A stretch of DNA of 64,000 nt from Arachis hypogaea (lineage: Eukaryota > Streptophyta > Magnoliopsida > Fabales > Fabaceae), in assembly GCF_003086295.3 (NCBI RefSeq), contig NC_092044.1:74982024-75046023 (forward strand), written 5' to 3'. The notes below the pieces were generated by a model that searched no databases, was not told the DNA's origin, and saw nothing but the letters and a program-made list of their open reading frames with translations. A program made the position numbers and the translations under genes. This document shows positions 22,667 through 33,422 of this stretch, piece by piece. The number at the start of each line of letters is the position of its first letter. Position 1 is the stretch's first letter.

Positions 22667-24189
22667 TTGTTCGAGTTTGGACAACTGACAGTTCATCTTG
22701 TTGCTTAGATTAGGTAACCTTTCTTGTTTTAACCTTTATTTTCTTTTCAAAAAGTTTTTCTAAAAGAAAAAAAATTTAATAAAATCATAAAAACAAAAAA
22801 TTTTGTGTTTCTTGTTTGAGTCTTGTGTCAAATTTTAAGTTTGGTGTCAACTTAAAATTTTCAAAAATTCATGCATTATGTTCTTCATGATCTTCAAGTT
22901 GTTCTTGATGATTTTCCTTGTTTGATCTTTAATTTTTCTTGTTTTGTGTCTTTTCTTGTTTTTCTGGTGCATTTTCGAATTGTTAGTGTCCCTAGTACAA
23001 AAATTCTTAAGTTTGGTGTCTTGCATATCTTTCTTTTCTTAAAAATTTTCAAAAATACATTCTTGATGTTCATCATGATCTTCAAAGTGTTCTTGGTGTT
23101 CATCTTGATCTTTAAAGTGTTCTTGCATGCATTATTTGTTTTGATCTTAAATTTTTATGATTTGTTTCATTTTGTTGTTTTTCTCTCTCCTCATTAAAAA
23201 TTCAAAAGTAAAAAAAAACATCTTTTCCTTATTCTTCTCATAATTTTTATAATTTTGAGTTGACTTGGTCAAAAATTTTTAAAATTTAGTTGTTTCTTGT
23301 TAGTCAAGTCAAAATTTTAATTTAAAAACTTTATCTTTTCAAATCTTTTTCAAAATCAATTCTTTTTCATTTTTTTATGATTTTCGAATTTCATTCTTAA
23401 AATTTTTCAGAATCTTTTTCATTTTTTCTTTTAATGTTTTCAAAAATTTTAAAACTAATTTTTCAAAAATATTATTCTTAATTTTATTTCATATTTTCGA
23501 AAGTCCTTGCTAACAATTAATGTTTTGATTAAAAAATTTCAAGTTTGTTACTTTCTTGTTAAGAAAGGTTCAATTCATCAACTTTAATTTTAAAAATCAG
23601 ATCTTTTTAATTTATTTTTCAATTCTTTTTCAAAATAAATCCGAATCATATCTTTTTAAAATTTTAATTTTAAAATCTTTTTCTAACTTCTGATCTTTTC
23701 AAAATTTATTTTCAAATCTTTTTCAACTAACTACTTGACTTGTTTGTTTTAATTTTAAAAAGTTTACTATTTCTTATCTTTTTCAAAACCACCTAACTAC
23801 TTTTCCACTTCTAATTTTCGAAAATCACTAACCACTTTTCAAAAATCCTTTTAATTAACTAATTGTTTTAGTTTTTAATTTTCTTGTATTTCTTTTTCAA
23901 ATTTTCGAAACTAACTTAATTAATTAAATAAAAATAAAAATATTTTTCTTTTCCCTCTTCTTAAAATTCGGATATTCTCTCTCTCATCTCTTTCTATTTA
24001 TTTTATTTATTTACTAACATTTTTCTTCTACTCATCTAATAATTCGAACCCTTTCCCTCTCTCTGTGTTCGAATTCTTCTTATTCTCTCTACCTCATTCT
24101 TCTATTCTTCTTTTTCTCTGACATATAAAGAAATCTCTATACTGTTACATAGAGAATTCCACTACTCTCTTTGTTCTCTTCTTTTTCAT
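22667..24189 (+). other. Element D leader, AT-rich, no gene
   Basis: About 1.5 kb of T-rich sequence with many TTTTCAAAA-type words, ending in a pyrimidine-rich stretch before the gag ATG. It contains two copies of the PPT-like word AAGTTTGGTGTC (near 22840 and 23010). The short frame at 22871-23197 is low complexity and probably not a gene. The matching leader of H is at 52737-54005. Confidence 0.8.
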
Positions 24190-26487
24190 ATGAGCAGAAA
24201 CAGGAATAAAGACATTCTTGTTGAAGCTGATACTGAACCTGAAAGGACTCTAAAGAGGAAGCTACGAGAAGCTAAAGCATAACACTTCGGAGAGGACCTT
24301 ACAGCAAATTTTGAAAAAGAGGAGACATGGCAGCCGAACCTGAGAACAATGGTGGAGATGCAAGGAAGATGCTTGGTGACTTTACTGCACCAACTTCCAA
24401 CTTCTATGGAAGGAGCATCTCAATTCCTGTAATTCGAGCAAACAACTTTGAGCTTAAGCCTCAATTAGTTTCTCTAATGCAGTAGAATTGCAAGTTTCAT
24501 GGACTTCCATTGGAAGATCCTCATCAGTTCTTAGCTGAATTCTTGTAAATCTATGACACTGTTAAGACCAATGGGGTTGATCCCGAGGTTTACAGACTTA
24601 TGCTTTTCCCCTTTGCTGTAAGAGATAGAGCTAGGATATGGTTGGACTCACAACCTAGGGAAAGCCTGAACTCTTGGGAAAAGTTGGTCAATGCTTTCTT
24701 GGCCAAATTCTTTCCACCACAAAAGATCAGAAAGCTTAGAGTGAAGTCCAAACCTTCAGACAGAAGGAAGGTGAATCCCCCTATGAAGCTTGGAAAAGAT
24801 ACAAGCAATTGATCAGAAGGTGTCTTTCTGACATGCTTTCAGAATGGAACACCTTATGTATATTCTATGATGGTCTGTCTGAATTGTCCAAGATGTCATT
24901 GGACCACTCTGCTGGTGGATCTCTTCATCTGAAGAGAACCCCTGCAAAAGCCCAGGAACTCATTGAGATGGTTGCAAATAACCAGTTTATGTACATTTTT
25001 GAAAGAAATCCTGTGAATAATGGGATGACTCAAAAGAAAGGAGTTCTTGAGATTGATACTCTGAATGCCATATTGGCTCAAAACAAAATATTGACTCAGC
25101 AAGTCAATATGATTTCTCAAAATCGGACTGGATTGCAAGCTGCATCCGGTCGTACTAAAGAAGCCTCCTCTGAAGGAAAAGCTTATGACCCTGAGAATCC
25201 TACAATGGAAGAGGTGAATTACATGGGAGAATCCTATGGAAACACCTATAATCCTTCATGGAGAAATCATCCAAATTTTTCATGGAAGGATCAACAGAAG
25301 CCTCAACAAGGCTTCAATAATAATAATGGTGGGAGAAATAGGTTTAGCAATAGCAAGCCTTTTCCATCATCTTATCAGCAATAGATAGAGAATTCTAAGC
25401 AGAGCCTCTCTGACTTAGCAACCATAGTCTCTGATCTATCTAAGACCACTCTCAGTTTCATGACTAAATCAAGGTCCTCCATCAGAAATTTGGAGGCAAA
25501 AGTGAGTCAGCTGAGTAAAAGAGTTATTGAAATCCCTCATAGTACTCTCCCAAGCAATACAGAAGAGAATCCAAAGAGAGAGTGCAAGGCCATCAATATA
25601 TTCAAAGTGGGCGAACCTATAGAGGAGGAAGAGGCAGTGATTTCCAATGAGGAAGACCTCAATGGACGTCCACTGACCACTAAGGAGTTCCCTAATGAGG
25701 AACCAAAGGAATCTGAGGCTCAAACAGAGACCATAGAAATTTCACTGAACTTACTGTTGCCATTCATGAGCTCTGATGAGTATTCTTCCTCTAAAGAGGA
25801 TGAAGATATTGTTGAAGAGCATGTTACTCGGTATCTAGGAGCAATCATAAAGATGAATGCCAAGTTATTTAGTAATGAGACTTGGGAGGATGAACCTCCA
25901 TTGCTCATCAATGAACTGAATGCCTTAGTTCAGTAGAAATTACTTCAGAAGAAACTAATCCCGGAAGGTTCTTAATACCTTGTACCATAGGCACCATAAC
26001 CTTTGAGAAGGCTCTGTCTGACCTGGGGTCAGGTATAAACCTCATGCCACTCTCTGTAATGGAGAAACTAGGGATCTTTGAGGTACAAGCTGCAAGAATC
26101 TCACTAGAGATGGAAGACAAATAAATGAAACAGGCTTATGGACTTATAGAGGATGTCTTAGTGAAGGTTGAAGGCCTTTACATCCCTGCTGACTTCATAA
26201 TCCTAGACACTGGGAAGGATGAGGATGAATCCATCATCCTTGGAAGACCCTTCCTAGCCACAGCAAGGGCTATGATTGATGTGGACAGTGGAGAGTTAGT
26301 CCTTCAATTGAATGAGGACTACCTTGTGTTTAAGGCTCAGGGATCTTCTTCTGTAAACATGGAGAAGAAGCATGAAAAGCTTCATCCAATTCTCTCCATA
26401 CAGAGTCAAGCAAGCCCCCACATTCAAACTCTAAGTTTGGTGTTGAGAGGCCACAATCATGTTCTGAGTATATGTGAAGTTCTATAA
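24190..26487 (+). pseudogene. Element D gag-protease, broken
   Basis: Starts MSRNRNKDILVEADTEPERT at 24190. The Gag core follows with ANNFELKPQL, FPFAVRDRARIWLDSQP, EKLVNAFLAKFFPPQK and SAGGSLHLKRTPAKAQELIEMVANNQFMY. Then come a Gln/Asn-rich linker with NPSWRNHPNFSWKDQQ, NPKRECKAI and a protease region. The protease motif reads SDLGSGINLMPLS, with Ser where relatives have Cys before Asp, and ends with IILGRPFLATARAMIDVD. Several stops and at least three frameshifts make it dead. It is collinear with H gag at 52736-50416. Near its end is one copy of the AACTCTAAGTTTGGTGTTG unit that is triplicated in H. Confidence 0.88.
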
Positions 26488-26495
26488 GAGCTTAC

Positions 26496-26543
26496 TGTCA
26501 AGCTATTGACATTAAAGAAGCGCTTATTGGGAGACAACCCAAT
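26496..26543 (+). other. Tandem stem-loops after gag-protease in D
   Basis: The first is TGTCAA-GCTA-TTGACA (26496-26511). The second is ATTGGG-AGACAA-CCCAAT (26526-26543). They are separated by TTAAAGAAGCGCTT. H has both with almost the same bases, and C has both with changed but still pairing stems. Confidence 0.8.
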
Positions 26544-26689
26544 CTTATTTATCTATGTTAATTACTTTTTCATTTCATTTTCCACTGTTAGTTTATGTTT
26601 TATTTAGGTAGATGATCATGTGGAGTGACAAAAACTGCTGCAGAATTAAAGCGGAATCAAAAACAGCATCAAAAATAGCATACCCTAGA

Positions 26690-27005
26690 GGACAGGCTTA
26701 CTGGCATTTAAACGCCAGTAAGGATAGCAGAATGGGTGTTTAACGCCCAGTCTGGCAGCATTCTGGGCGTTAAACGCACGCTAGAATTGGTAGACAGACT
26801 GGCGTTTAACGCCAGAAAAGGGTGTCTAGCTGGTGTTAAATGCCAGAATTGGCAGACAAATTGGAGTTTAACGCTAGAAAAGGGTGTCTGGCTGGCGTAA
26901 AATGCCAGAAAGGGGCATCAGCTTGGCGTTTAACGCCAGGAAAGGTAGCAGACTAGTGTTTAATGCCAGAAAAGGGTGTCTAGGGCATTTAAACGCCAGA
27001 AAGGT
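26690..27005. repeat. Interior palindrome array in D (GGCGTTTAACGCC)
   Basis: About eight or nine copies of GGCGTTTAACGCC and variants lie at intervals of roughly 30-50 bases. The same motif occurs in the D, H and K LTRs upstream of the TATA box, and in H at 49930-50180. It lies between the post-gag stem-loops and the presumed ORF2 promoter. Confidence 0.85.
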
Positions 27006-27199
27006 GCATGGATGATAAATTCTTGACACCTCAGGATTTGTGGATCCCACAGGATCCCCATCCACCCCAATTATTTCTCTCTCCTCTTCACACCTTTCCA
27101 TAACACTCTTCCCCAATTACCCTTGACCAATCGCATCATATACCTATTCCCCAAACACCATTCACCTATCAAATCCTACCCTCTTCCCCATAATCTCTT

Positions 27200-29138
27200 T
27201 GATGTGTGGAAAATGATCCAACACAAAACTCACCGGCAAGTGTACCGGGTCGCATCAAGTAATAATAACTCACATGAGTAAGGTCGATCACACAGGGATT
27301 GAAGGATTGAGCAATTTTAGTTTAGTGGTTGATTTAGTCAAGAGAATCAAGTATTGGTTGAGTGGTTTTTTTTTAACAGAAGCTAAATTGCTTGGAATGT
27401 AAAGGGAGAGGGGAGAATTGCAGTAAATTAAAAGACAGGAAAGTAAAAGTGCTGAATATTAAAGAACAAGAAATTAAATGACTGAAACTTAAAGTGCAAG
27501 AAATGTAAATTGCAGTAACTTAAATTGCAAGAAATGTAAATTGCTTGAATGGAAAAGGGAATTGAGGACTGGGATTTCAGGAGTTCAACAAGGGGAATTA
27601 AAATGCAACAATTAATAAAGCAGAAATTGAATTAGGAATAACTAGAATCCAAACAGAAATGGAAATTAACATGCAGCTGAGGTTCACAGAAGAACCAAAA
27701 AGAAAAATGGGATCTCAGGACTCAAGAGACTAGATAGCAAAGTCTAGATCTCAATTACCTTCCCAGATCCAAGTTCGCAAAGCAATTAACAAGAAATAGA
27801 AGAAGAAGCAGTAAAGGAAATTGAAATTAAACTCAATTATGCAGAAGAGGAATTAAAGAGATTTTGAATGGAGATTGAGACAGAATTTCCTCAATTCTTC
27901 ACACCCAAAACTCAAACAAGAAAAATAAAAATGCCCACACAAGAACGAGGAAGAAGAGAGATCAATTCTCCTCCCCGATTCTCTGAAATCTCAGTGAAGT
28001 CCCCAAGAGAAAGTTCAAAAGCTCAAAATAAAAGTAAAGGTTCAAAGGAAAATTCAAAGTTCAAAAGTAAAGTAAAAGCTCCTAATTACATCAAACTATC
28101 TTCTATTTATACACTTTCTATTCTTGGATCTTGGGATTTGGATGGGCTTTTGATTTGGTGAAGAAATGAATTTTATTGGATTTTTAATCCAATTTTAGCC
28201 CATGAAGAATTAGCTTCCAGGAGGCTGCCCTGCCCTTGTGGAGGGCAGGGCAGGATTTGGTGCGTGCGGCCATGGTGCGGGCGTGGCGTGCGAGCTTGGT
28301 GCGCAGGATGCTGCCCTGCCCTCGCGGAGGGCAGGGCAGAAATTTCTGGTGTGCCATTTTGATGCCTGTGCGCGCTGCTGGTGCTGCCGAATGATGCTGT
28401 GGTGCGCCAGGTTGGTGCGCTGGCCGTGCCATAATAAAATGCTGCCCTGCCCTCGCGGAGGGCAGGGCAGTGTTTCCAAACTGAAGTCCCGCGTTCGAGA
28501 CATGGCCGAAACACACGCTACTCCTTTTCCTTGGCTTTCTTGGCACCATAATGAAGCTTAGTTCCTTGCTTCCTCATTGTCCCGTGTTCAACTCTTGTGG
28601 CAAGCATTGGTTGGCTTTTTCCTTTGATTTATTTTCCATGAAGGCCTGATACTGCCCTTGTGGAGGGCATGGCAAAGTTTTGCTCTTCTTTGATCCAAGG
28701 CACAATATTGTGCTCTGCCCTTGTCATGGGCAGGGCAGATTTGCCTTTCAAGCTTTGTTCCCTTATGTTGCCCTCCTAGAGGGCAGTGTGCCCTTGTGGA
28801 GGGCAATGCTTGCTCTCTCCTTTATGCGCCACGCCTTTTTCTCCTTGTGCCACACTTCCTTAAGCCACGCTTTCTCTTTTCTTCTTTTCTTCACCTACAA
28901 TCAACCAAAACAACCACTCAAAGTATCACTAAATTCACAAGGCTTATAAATCAATTAAAAATCAATTAAATTAAGCTTAAACCTTATGAGTTAACATTAA
29001 TTTCATGGTGGTTGTTTGATTTAAAGAAGTTATGCATTTTCATTCCAAATCACTTACTTAGGATGCAAGAAAGTGCATAAAGATTAATAAAACAAGTGAA
29101 ATTAGCTTGAAAAATGGGTATATGATGACTTGTCATCA
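27200..29138 (-). repeat. Element C 3' LTR
   Basis: This is 1939 bp long, from TGATGTGTGG to GACTTGTCATCA on the plus strand. It carries a minus-strand TATAAATA box at 28104-28111. Upstream of that is a hairpin array at 28225-28810. The chance 97-codon frame at 27868-28161 is identical to one in the other LTR and is not a gene. Confidence 0.95.
28225..28810. repeat. Hairpin array in C 3' LTR (CTGCCCTGCCC)
   Basis: Three perfect hairpins have the 11-bp stem CTGCCCTGCCC/GGGCAGGGCAG and loop TYGYGGA, at 28225-28253, 28311-28339 and 28442-28470. Imperfect copies follow near 28650, 28715 and 28775. The other LTR has the matching set from about 37013 to 37595. Confidence 0.9.
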
Positions 29139-29175
29139 CAACACCAAACTTAAATCTTGCTTGTCCCCAAGCAAG
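29139..29175 (-). other. Element C polypurine tract with upstream stem-loop
   Basis: On the minus strand the 8-bp stem CTTGCTTG/CAAGCAAG with loop GGGA (29156-29175) precedes AAGTTTGGTGTTG, which touches the 3' LTR. Confidence 0.85.
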
Positions 29176-30210
29176 CATCAAAATTTAGAGCAATTGAAAT
29201 GAATAAGAAAAGAACACATATCCTTATTAGGCATATAGCAGAACTTGATTTATGGAGTCTTTATGCAGACCATGATAACTCAATTATTGTTGCTGTTACA
29301 TAATATACATCTTTCCTCAAAGGCTTGCTAAACTTGCTGTTATAAGACTTATTTTTTTAATTACTCCCTTGCTAACTTTTCTTGGCTTATAATGCTTAAC
29401 AAGCTTATTATTCTTTTGGAGGTTTGGTGTCTAATGTTGCAGTAATAGCCTTTGGCTTTATTTTTTTCTTTTCTTTTACTCAACATCTTTCTACCACAGA
29501 CACATGGCTCACTATTTCTTCCTAGGATCATTGATGCCCAGCATCTCTTTGGATAACTAAATGTTCTGTATCTAAGTTGCTCTTTATTGTGGACTTTCAA
29601 TTGGCCATCCCAAATCAGTTGATCTAAGTGACCGGGTTTTAAAATACCCCTTAGAATTTACTCATCCAATCATATCTTAGTACAAGAACACCACATGCAT
29701 ATGTCCTGGGGTCCAAGATATTGGTGTCCAACCTTTATTCTTTGTTTTTCTTGCCACTTTGGCCTTTTCTTCTTCCTTTTCTTTCTGTTTTTGTTCCCAA
29801 GGGCTTTTTCTTTATTGATAAGAATCTTTATAACAGCAAGCTAACTCACACTTAAACGAAAATGATATTATGCAACAATTATTTCATGAGTTATGCATTT
29901 AATCAAACACATATACCACCATTAACTTCCATTCTTACTTATGCAACATTGGATATTTCACTTTTCAATTCAAACAATTCTCTTTTATTCAAGCATGTGG
30001 GACACAAAACAAAATTTAGCTAAGTAATGGATAACAAGCATTATGCAGATTTAACATTTCTCTAGCTATTTATTAAATGACTAAAAGAAAAGCAAAGAAC
30101 AAAAATTGCATGAAATAAAAGAAATAAACAATGGAGGCATATCATGTTTCAGACATGCATCTCCTTATTAGAAACATGAAAGAGGAAGTATGAAAGAACT
30201 TTGCCACCTT
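29176..30210. other. Element C 3' noncoding region
   Basis: About 1 kb between the ORF2 stop and the PPT module, AT-rich. No gene-like frame or further structure was recognised. Confidence 0.7.
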
Positions 30211-31809
30211 CTAATGATTGTGGCTGCTGCTTGATTCTCCCTTTTTCTTCTTTCTCTTTCCTAGCTTGGAGTAGTCTCGGACTTCTTCACTAGGACACCT
30301 TCTATCCCAAACAGAATCCAAGAGCCCTGAGAGTCCAACTTCTTTCAATCTGTTAAGTGTTAGCTCCGTATAATGATGAGACCTTGCTTTTTGCTTGGCG
30401 TCAAATTCAGGGCATTGCTCAAATGGCTTGATCTGTGGATTGAGTGTTGGCAAATTGTGGGTCAAATACTCCAACCTTGCTTGTATGTTTTCATCACTCT
30501 CCATTCTTTGCACATATCTAACTTCTTCCATGGTGTGATGAATATTCTTCCATTGGTACAGGTTATGACTATATTCCCCTGCTTTAGCTTGACTAAAATA
30601 CAGCTTATCATATGATTCTCTGAATTCTTTGTATTGCTCTTTTTGTCCTTCAAGAATCTGTGCTTGAAATTCTTGCTGCTGAGTCATCATTTGTTGCTGC
30701 CATCTCTCTTGTTTCTCCTCCATTTGACGCTGCCAAGCTTTTCGTTCCTCTTTATCTTTCAAATATTGCTCCCTAAATTCTGGATGGTGCTCTAGATATT
30801 GCTCTTGGCGCCCCTGATTTTGGCCTTGTTGAGCCTGCATGAGTTGTTGAGATAGTTCTTCAATTGATCTTTGTAACTGGCTCATGTCTATGGCATCATG
30901 AGCTTGATTTCGTCCTTCCTCTCTTTGTGATCTCCTTTGTCTGGGAGCTGCCACCCCTTCTTGATCATCTTCTTCATTCATTCCTTCCATACTTTTTTTG
31001 GTGATTCCTTTCCCTTTTTTCACCTTTTCTGTGTCCTCATCTTCAAAGATCACTCCCGCTTTGTTGCATAGCCTAAGGATGGTGCTTGGATGTCCAAGAC
31101 CACTTAATTTACTTGTGCTGTTAGCCATCTCTTGAATACTGTCGGCTATGAGTTGTGCGAGGTTGATTTCACCTCCATGTAGGATGCAATATGTCAAGAG
31201 TGCTCGTTTGATTGTGACCCAAGAGGCGTTTCCAGTAGGGAGAATAGACCTCCTTACTATCTCATACCATCCTTTGGCCACAGGAGTAAGGTTTATTCTC
31301 TTCAAGTGGCTTGGAACTCCTTTTGAGTCTCTTTCCCAGTCTGTATTTTCAACACATAGCCCTTGCAAGATCTCATCAGGATTGTTTTCCATCTGCAATC
31401 TGGTCTCATAACTAGGCTCTGCATAAGTTATGGTTCTCAACTTTAGAGCTCTAGTGATGGCTGCTGGACCGAAGTTCACTTCAACTCCTCTGACATAACT
31501 TGTGTAAGGAGCACTATCTTTGTTTTCTTTTACAGCATTTGCATAGAACTTCCTGATCATGACTGCACTGATGTTAACAAGAGGAGCACATAAGAGTTCC
31601 CACCTTCTTTCTTTAGTGATTTGCCTCATGATGGGGTATTCCCCGTCCCTCAACTCAAGGCCTTTCTCATAGATGACATTCTTTGCCTCCATGAACCTAT
31701 GATATCTCCCTTCATGGAATTGGGATCTAAATTTGCTTGCATCATATGATGGAGGTTCGGCTACCATAGGTTCCTTTCCCGGCCTTCTTTTTGAACTTGA
31801 GGAAGCCAT
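30211..31809 (-). CDS. Element C ORF2: intact plant transposon-protein-like ORF, 532 aa
   Basis: Uninterrupted frame starting MASSSSKRRPGKEPMVAEP, with a basic, Ser-rich N-terminus. A globular region of about residues 30-270 contains RRWELLCAPLVNISAVMIRKFYANAV, VEVNFGPAAITRALKL, GWYEIVRRSILPTGNASWVT and LTYCILHGGEINLAQLI. This matches what I recall as the 'putative plant transposon protein' domain (Pfam PF20167). Residues about 300-420 are Gln/Glu-rich and likely coiled coil (QQGQNQGRQEQYLEHH). The C-terminus is basic and ends KRKKKKGESSSSHNH. There is no signal peptide or membrane segment, so an envelope role is unlikely. A TATAAATA box lies 174-181 bases upstream. The two basic ends suggest nucleic-acid binding or nuclear location (inference). 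Confidence 0.8.
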   Translation of the reverse strand: MASSSSKRRPGKEPMVAEPPSYDASKFRSQFHEGRYHRFMEAKNVIYEKGLELRDGEYPIMRQITKERRWELLCAPLVNISAVMIRKFYANAVKENKDSAPYTSYVRGVEVNFGPAAITRALKLRTITYAEPSYETRLQMENNPDEILQGLCVENTDWERDSKGVPSHLKRINLTPVAKGWYEIVRRSILPTGNASWVTIKRALLTYCILHGGEINLAQLIADSIQEMANSTSKLSGLGHPSTILRLCNKAGVIFEDEDTEKVKKGKGITKKSMEGMNEEDDQEGVAAPRQRRSQREEGRNQAHDAIDMSQLQRSIEELSQQLMQAQQGQNQGRQEQYLEHHPEFREQYLKDKEERKAWQRQMEEKQERWQQQMMTQQQEFQAQILEGQKEQYKEFRESYDKLYFSQAKAGEYSHNLYQWKNIHHTMEEVRYVQRMESDENIQARLEYLTHNLPTLNPQIKPFEQCPEFDAKQKARSHHYTELTLNRLKEVGLSGLLDSVWDRRCPSEEVRDYSKLGKRKKKKGESSSSHNH

Positions 31810-31982
31810 TGAGTTTGAGGTAAGATGGGAAGAAAAGTGAGAATAGAAAAGAGATGTGTTGTGTTTGGGATGAGTCTCGGTTCTATTATGTGAGATAAGG
31901 GAATTGTTTTAGTTTCGGGAGTAGAGGGGGTTATGACTTTCATGTGAAGGTGGCTTGAATGAGTGTGTAAACTATTAACGGC

Positions 31983-31990
31983 TATTTATA
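31983..31990 (-). promoter_or_regulatory. TATA box upstream of C ORF2
   Basis: TATAAATA on the minus strand, about 180 bases upstream of the ORF2 ATG, followed by a leader. D and H have the same octamer at nearly the same distance from their ORF2 starts. Confidence 0.6.
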
Positions 31991-32838
31991 AGCAGATTCT
32001 CCAAGCTTTCCAACAAAACCACAATGAATGAGGAAGGAGTTCGTTGGTGCTCATGAAGGGTCGAGATTGAATTGATCATACCAAAGGTTCATGGATTGCA
32101 CGGTCTGCATGCCTTGTTGAGGCTTTGACGAGGATTCTCTCCTCATTGGTTGCATGTATTTCGGTGTTCAATGATGCATGCATGCAGATTTTGCTTCCCA
32201 AGGGGCACATCTCCCTAGGCACATGTGACCATTCCTCTCTTAGCTTGTCCTAGCCGTGGCCCCTCCTTGCTTTTGTCGAGATCTTTTTCTCCTACATAAA
32301 CCAAAACAGGTAGCCTTAGACCTTAATATAAACGTTAGCCATTGACTTGTAATAAAGAAGCGAATTGTTCTGTTTTGTTTAATTGTTATTTGATATTTTT
32401 TTTTGATCAATTGTGTCCCTTAATTAAAGATGCTAAAAGTTGGTGAACACCAAACTTATCTCTTGTTGAGGGGACGGCTTAGCAATGCAAACCATTCTTC
32501 ACAATTGATGTATTTTATATAAAAAATTTGATGCATGATCCCTTTCTGTATGGTTTTGATCCTGTGAAAAGGAAACTAATCCGTAGAATAAAATTACATA
32601 TGTAGACACCAAACTTAGTGTTTGGTCATATGCTTTATCAACATGTCGTTTCATATGTTCTAAGAATAGCCCCCTTTCTTTTGAAAAGCAAAAGTTGAGT
32701 GTGCCTTAAGGGACACCAAACTTAGAAGTCTTACTTATGTTCTAAAACAATGTATGCATTTATCAAATATGAAAGTTCAAAATCATACTCAGGGGCATCA
32801 TAGCTTATTAGATGTAAGAAAAGACAGAAATCTTAAAT
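31991..32838. other. Region between C stem-loops and ORF2 promoter
   Basis: No gene. On the minus strand it holds three AAGTTTGGTGT-like words (near 32445, 32612 and 32718). I do not see a palindrome array here, unlike in A, D and H. Confidence 0.6.
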
Positions 32839-32886
32839 CATGGGTTGCCTCCCATGAAGCGCTCTTTTATTGTCACTAGCTTGACA
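32839..32886 (-). other. Tandem stem-loops after gag-protease in C
   Basis: Minus strand: TGTCA-AGCTAG-TGACA (32871-32886), then CATGGG-AGGCAA-CCCATG (32839-32856), separated by an AAAAGAGCGCTT spacer. The second stem differs from those of D and H by compensating changes while the loop AGGCAA is kept. Confidence 0.8.
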
Positions 32887-32963
32887 TTGAACTCCCTTTA
32901 GGGTGGTTGATGCTGGTGATGTCTCAACTTGTCACCTCTCACTGTAAGCTTTCTCTGTGTGCC

Positions 32964-33422
32964 TTAATGCTCAATTTCCATATGCTCAAGAGAAAGTACT
33001 TGGTTGACAGTGTAATAATCTTCTGTTCCCAGCTGTTGATATACTAGTTGCACCTGATCATCTTTAGAAAATCCTTCAGTTGGGATTTTCTTGTTCTTCC
33101 ACCCTTTGTGGGCCTTATTCTTGCTCTTCATCTTTTTCTTTCTTGTTGCTCTTTCTTTCTTGACAGTGACTTGGGTTGTGATACCTTCCTTCTTGTTTAT
33201 CATCCCAGCTTCTCTTTGAATTCCTTTTTCTTCTTGCTCCTGCTTATTTTTCTGTTCTACTGCCTTGTCGGTTGTTTGCTTAGGGAAGAAGTCACTACTT
33301 GTCTTGCTCGTTTCTTCATTCCTTTGTAATTCTGGAAAGACTTTCAAGGTGATGTTCTCCTCATGCATCCTGAGGGTTAGCTCTCCCTGCTCTATATCTA
33401 CAATGGCTATAGCAGTGGCCAA
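32964..33422 (-). CDS. Element C protease end and Lys-rich tail ORF
   Basis: An open frame of about 150 codons overlaps the end of the gag-protease frame by one frame step. Its first residues (ATAIAIVDIEQGELTLRMHEE) continue the protease domain directly after the GRPF motif, so it is the same polyprotein after a one-base shift. The remainder is Lys/Glu-rich, then GWKNKKIPTEGFSKDDQV and VNQVLSLEHMEIEH. From memory this ending resembles the extreme C-terminus of Athila-type polyproteins, which would mean a deletion has joined protease almost directly to the polyprotein tail. The latter point is inference. Confidence 0.6.
   Translation of the reverse strand: MATAIAIVDIEQGELTLRMHEENITLKVFPELQRNEETSKTSSDFFPKQTTDKAVEQKNKQEQEEKGIQREAGMINKKEGITTQVTVKKERATRKKKMKSKNKAHKGWKNKKIPTEGFSKDDQVQLVYQQLGTEDYYTVNQVLSLEHMEIEH

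Noticed and set aside
22871..23197. 108-codon hydrophobic frame in the D leader
   Set aside because: Made of T-rich leader sequence with Phe/Leu/Val runs; the H counterpart does not preserve it as a convincing protein.
27868..28161. 97-codon frame identical to one at 36656-36949
   Set aside because: Both lie in the two LTRs of C at the same relative place; identity reflects the duplicated LTR, not a gene pair.
30211..31809. ORF2 as an envelope gene, given its position between gag/pol and the 3' LTR
   Set aside because: No signal peptide, membrane helix or surface/fusion features in C or H ORF2; both ends are basic and coiled coil is likely.
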